DNA of 13,976 nt from JAZNSB01 sp045590955 (GTDB lineage Bacteria; Pseudomonadota; Alphaproteobacteria; RF32; CAG-239), in the NCBI GenBank assembly GCA_045590955.1, contig JAZNSB010000063.1, forward strand, positions 1 to 13,976, in the 5' to 3' direction. The position numbers were made by a program, and so were the translations under genes. Positions 13,322 through 13,976 of this stretch are shown here, piece by piece. Position 1 is the first letter of the stretch. Each line of letters begins with the position of its first letter. Under the pieces are notes generated by a model. That model did not search any database, was not told the DNA's origin, and saw nothing but the letters and a program-made list of their open reading frames with translations.

Positions 13322-13918
13322 TTAGCCCATCTGATTAAAGGCTGAAATTGTATTAGACAGTCTTGTATGTTCTGCATCTATCATCTGTTGCACATATTCA
13401 TAAGAACGTTGCACATTTATAAGTTTTGTAAGTTCTGTAATTCCGTTTACGTTAGATTGTTCCAAAGCACCTTGAACCACTGTTGAAGCAGAAACATTTT
13501 TCAAATTTGCCGGTTCTGTGTTTTCAAACATAACCCCGGCTGTTTTGACAAGTTTTTGCTGATTTTCAAACTCTGCAATTTTAAGCTTTGCCACCACTCC
13601 GTTTTCGGTAGAAACTTCACCTGTTGCAGACACTGATATCATTTCTTCGTTTGGTGCAATAAATATGGGCTCATTGGCTTCAGACAAAACCAAGTTTCCT
13701 TCAGAAGTAACAATTGCACCATCTGCATTTAATGCAAACTGGCCTTTTTTGGTATAACGCAAACCTTCATCTGTTTTAATTGTAAAAAAACCTTCTCCTG
13801 AAATTGCAATATCAAGAGGATTTCCTGTTGTCTCAAAAGCTCCTTGAGTAAGGTCTGTATAAGAACCAAAATCATTTGTAAAATACAAAGGTTGTTTTTC
13901 TTTATTTTCTGCAGTTAC
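13322..13918 (-). CDS. flgF: Flagellar rod protein FlgF, 5'-truncated
   Basis: FlgF is a rod protein of the flagellar basal body, homologous to FlgG. About 198 C-terminal residues are present. YFTNDFGSYTDLTQGAFETTGNPLDIAISGEGFFTI is the typical FlgF transition into the central domain, and the protein ends with NVNGITELTKLINVQRSYEYVQQMIDAEHTRLSNTISAFNQM, the shared rod-protein C-terminal helix. The N-terminal rod segment with the ANNIANMNT-type signature (about 45 residues) is missing because genomic sequence ends at 13918. The frame stays open through that point; a TTG at 13888 could be mistaken for a start but lies inside the conserved family sequence. The apparent in-frame stop at 13937-13939 is in adapter sequence, so this is not a pseudogene. 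Confidence 0.92.
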   Translation of the reverse strand, partial: VTAENKEKQPLYFTNDFGSYTDLTQGAFETTGNPLDIAISGEGFFTIKTDEGLRYTKKGQFALNADGAIVTSEGNLVLSEANEPIFIAPNEEMISVSATGEVSTENGVVAKLKIAEFENQQKLVKTAGVMFENTEPANLKNVSASTVVQGALEQSNVNGITELTKLINVQRSYEYVQQMIDAEHTRLSNTISAFNQMG

Positions 13919-13976
13919 AAGTCGGAGGCCAAGCGGTTAGGAAGACAAGTCCAAACAGCAACTCCTTGGCTCACAG
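13919..13976 (+). other. Sequencing adapter and barcode (MGI/BGI type), not genomic
   Basis: The last 58 bases match the MGI/BGI DNBSEQ library adapter as I know it. AAGTCGGAGGCCAAGCGG is followed by TTAGGAAGACAA (the known adapter has two more bases, CT, between these parts). Then come a 10-base barcode (13949-13958) and CAACTCCTTGGCTCACAG (13959-13976). The exact 10-base barcode length between two fixed segments is decisive. The block is much richer in GC than its surroundings, and the FlgF reading frame loses all family resemblance at its edge. The first one or two bases could be shared with the genome. Confidence 0.95.

Noticed and set aside
1..13976. CRISPR arrays, insertion sequences, prophage genes, tRNA or rRNA genes
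   Set aside because: No spaced direct repeats, transposase, integrase or phage-type proteins, and no tRNA-like cloverleaf or rRNA signature was seen; gene content is chromosomal core.

Overview
The window is AT-rich DNA from an alphaproteobacterium. The evidence is an rpmI-rplT-pheS-pheT operon, a flgF-flgG-flgA-flgH flagellar cluster, an alphaproteobacterial-type family-4 uracil-DNA glycosylase beside a TPR protein, and a Slt-type lytic transglycosylase. The low GC together with this gene set suggests an uncultured, host-associated, flagellated, Rhodospirillales-like lineage. That placement is inference; no rRNA or other taxonomic marker is present. All genes are on the minus strand except the TPR gene. 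No gap between genes exceeds 300 bases.

Layout. 1-626: the start of a small membrane-protein gene that runs off the window, and a second small membrane-protein gene, each with a good sigma70-type promoter and separated by a terminator. 702-3901: two unrecognised secreted proteins followed by a soluble lytic transglycosylase, with genes overlapping or closely spaced (probable envelope operon). 4000-6675: uracil-DNA glycosylase, divergent from a large TPR protein. 6684-10896: the translation operon for L35, L20 and the two PheRS subunits, with a promoter, a structured leader and a terminator/attenuator-like hairpin between rplT and pheS. 10919-13918: a flagellar rod and L-ring operon (FlgF and FlgG distal rod, FlgA P-ring chaperone, FlgH L-ring) ending in a strong terminator.

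Two points deserve attention. First, the flagellar 3' untranslated region (about 10919-11007, minus strand) reads as a compact small RNA. It has a 13-bp hairpin with CUCCCC in its loop, a single-stranded linker with a second CUCCCC, and a terminator hairpin whose loop is UUCCCC. These are anti-Shine-Dalgarno motifs, and the first is complementary over 10 nt to the ribosome-binding site of flgG in the same operon. This resembles the Cuckoo/CcsR type of alphaproteobacterial small RNA and may be an undescribed feedback regulator of flagellar translation. Second, the last 58 bases (13919-13976) are not genomic: they match the MGI/BGI sequencing adapter with an embedded 10-nt barcode. They truncate flgF and create a false in-frame stop upstream of it.
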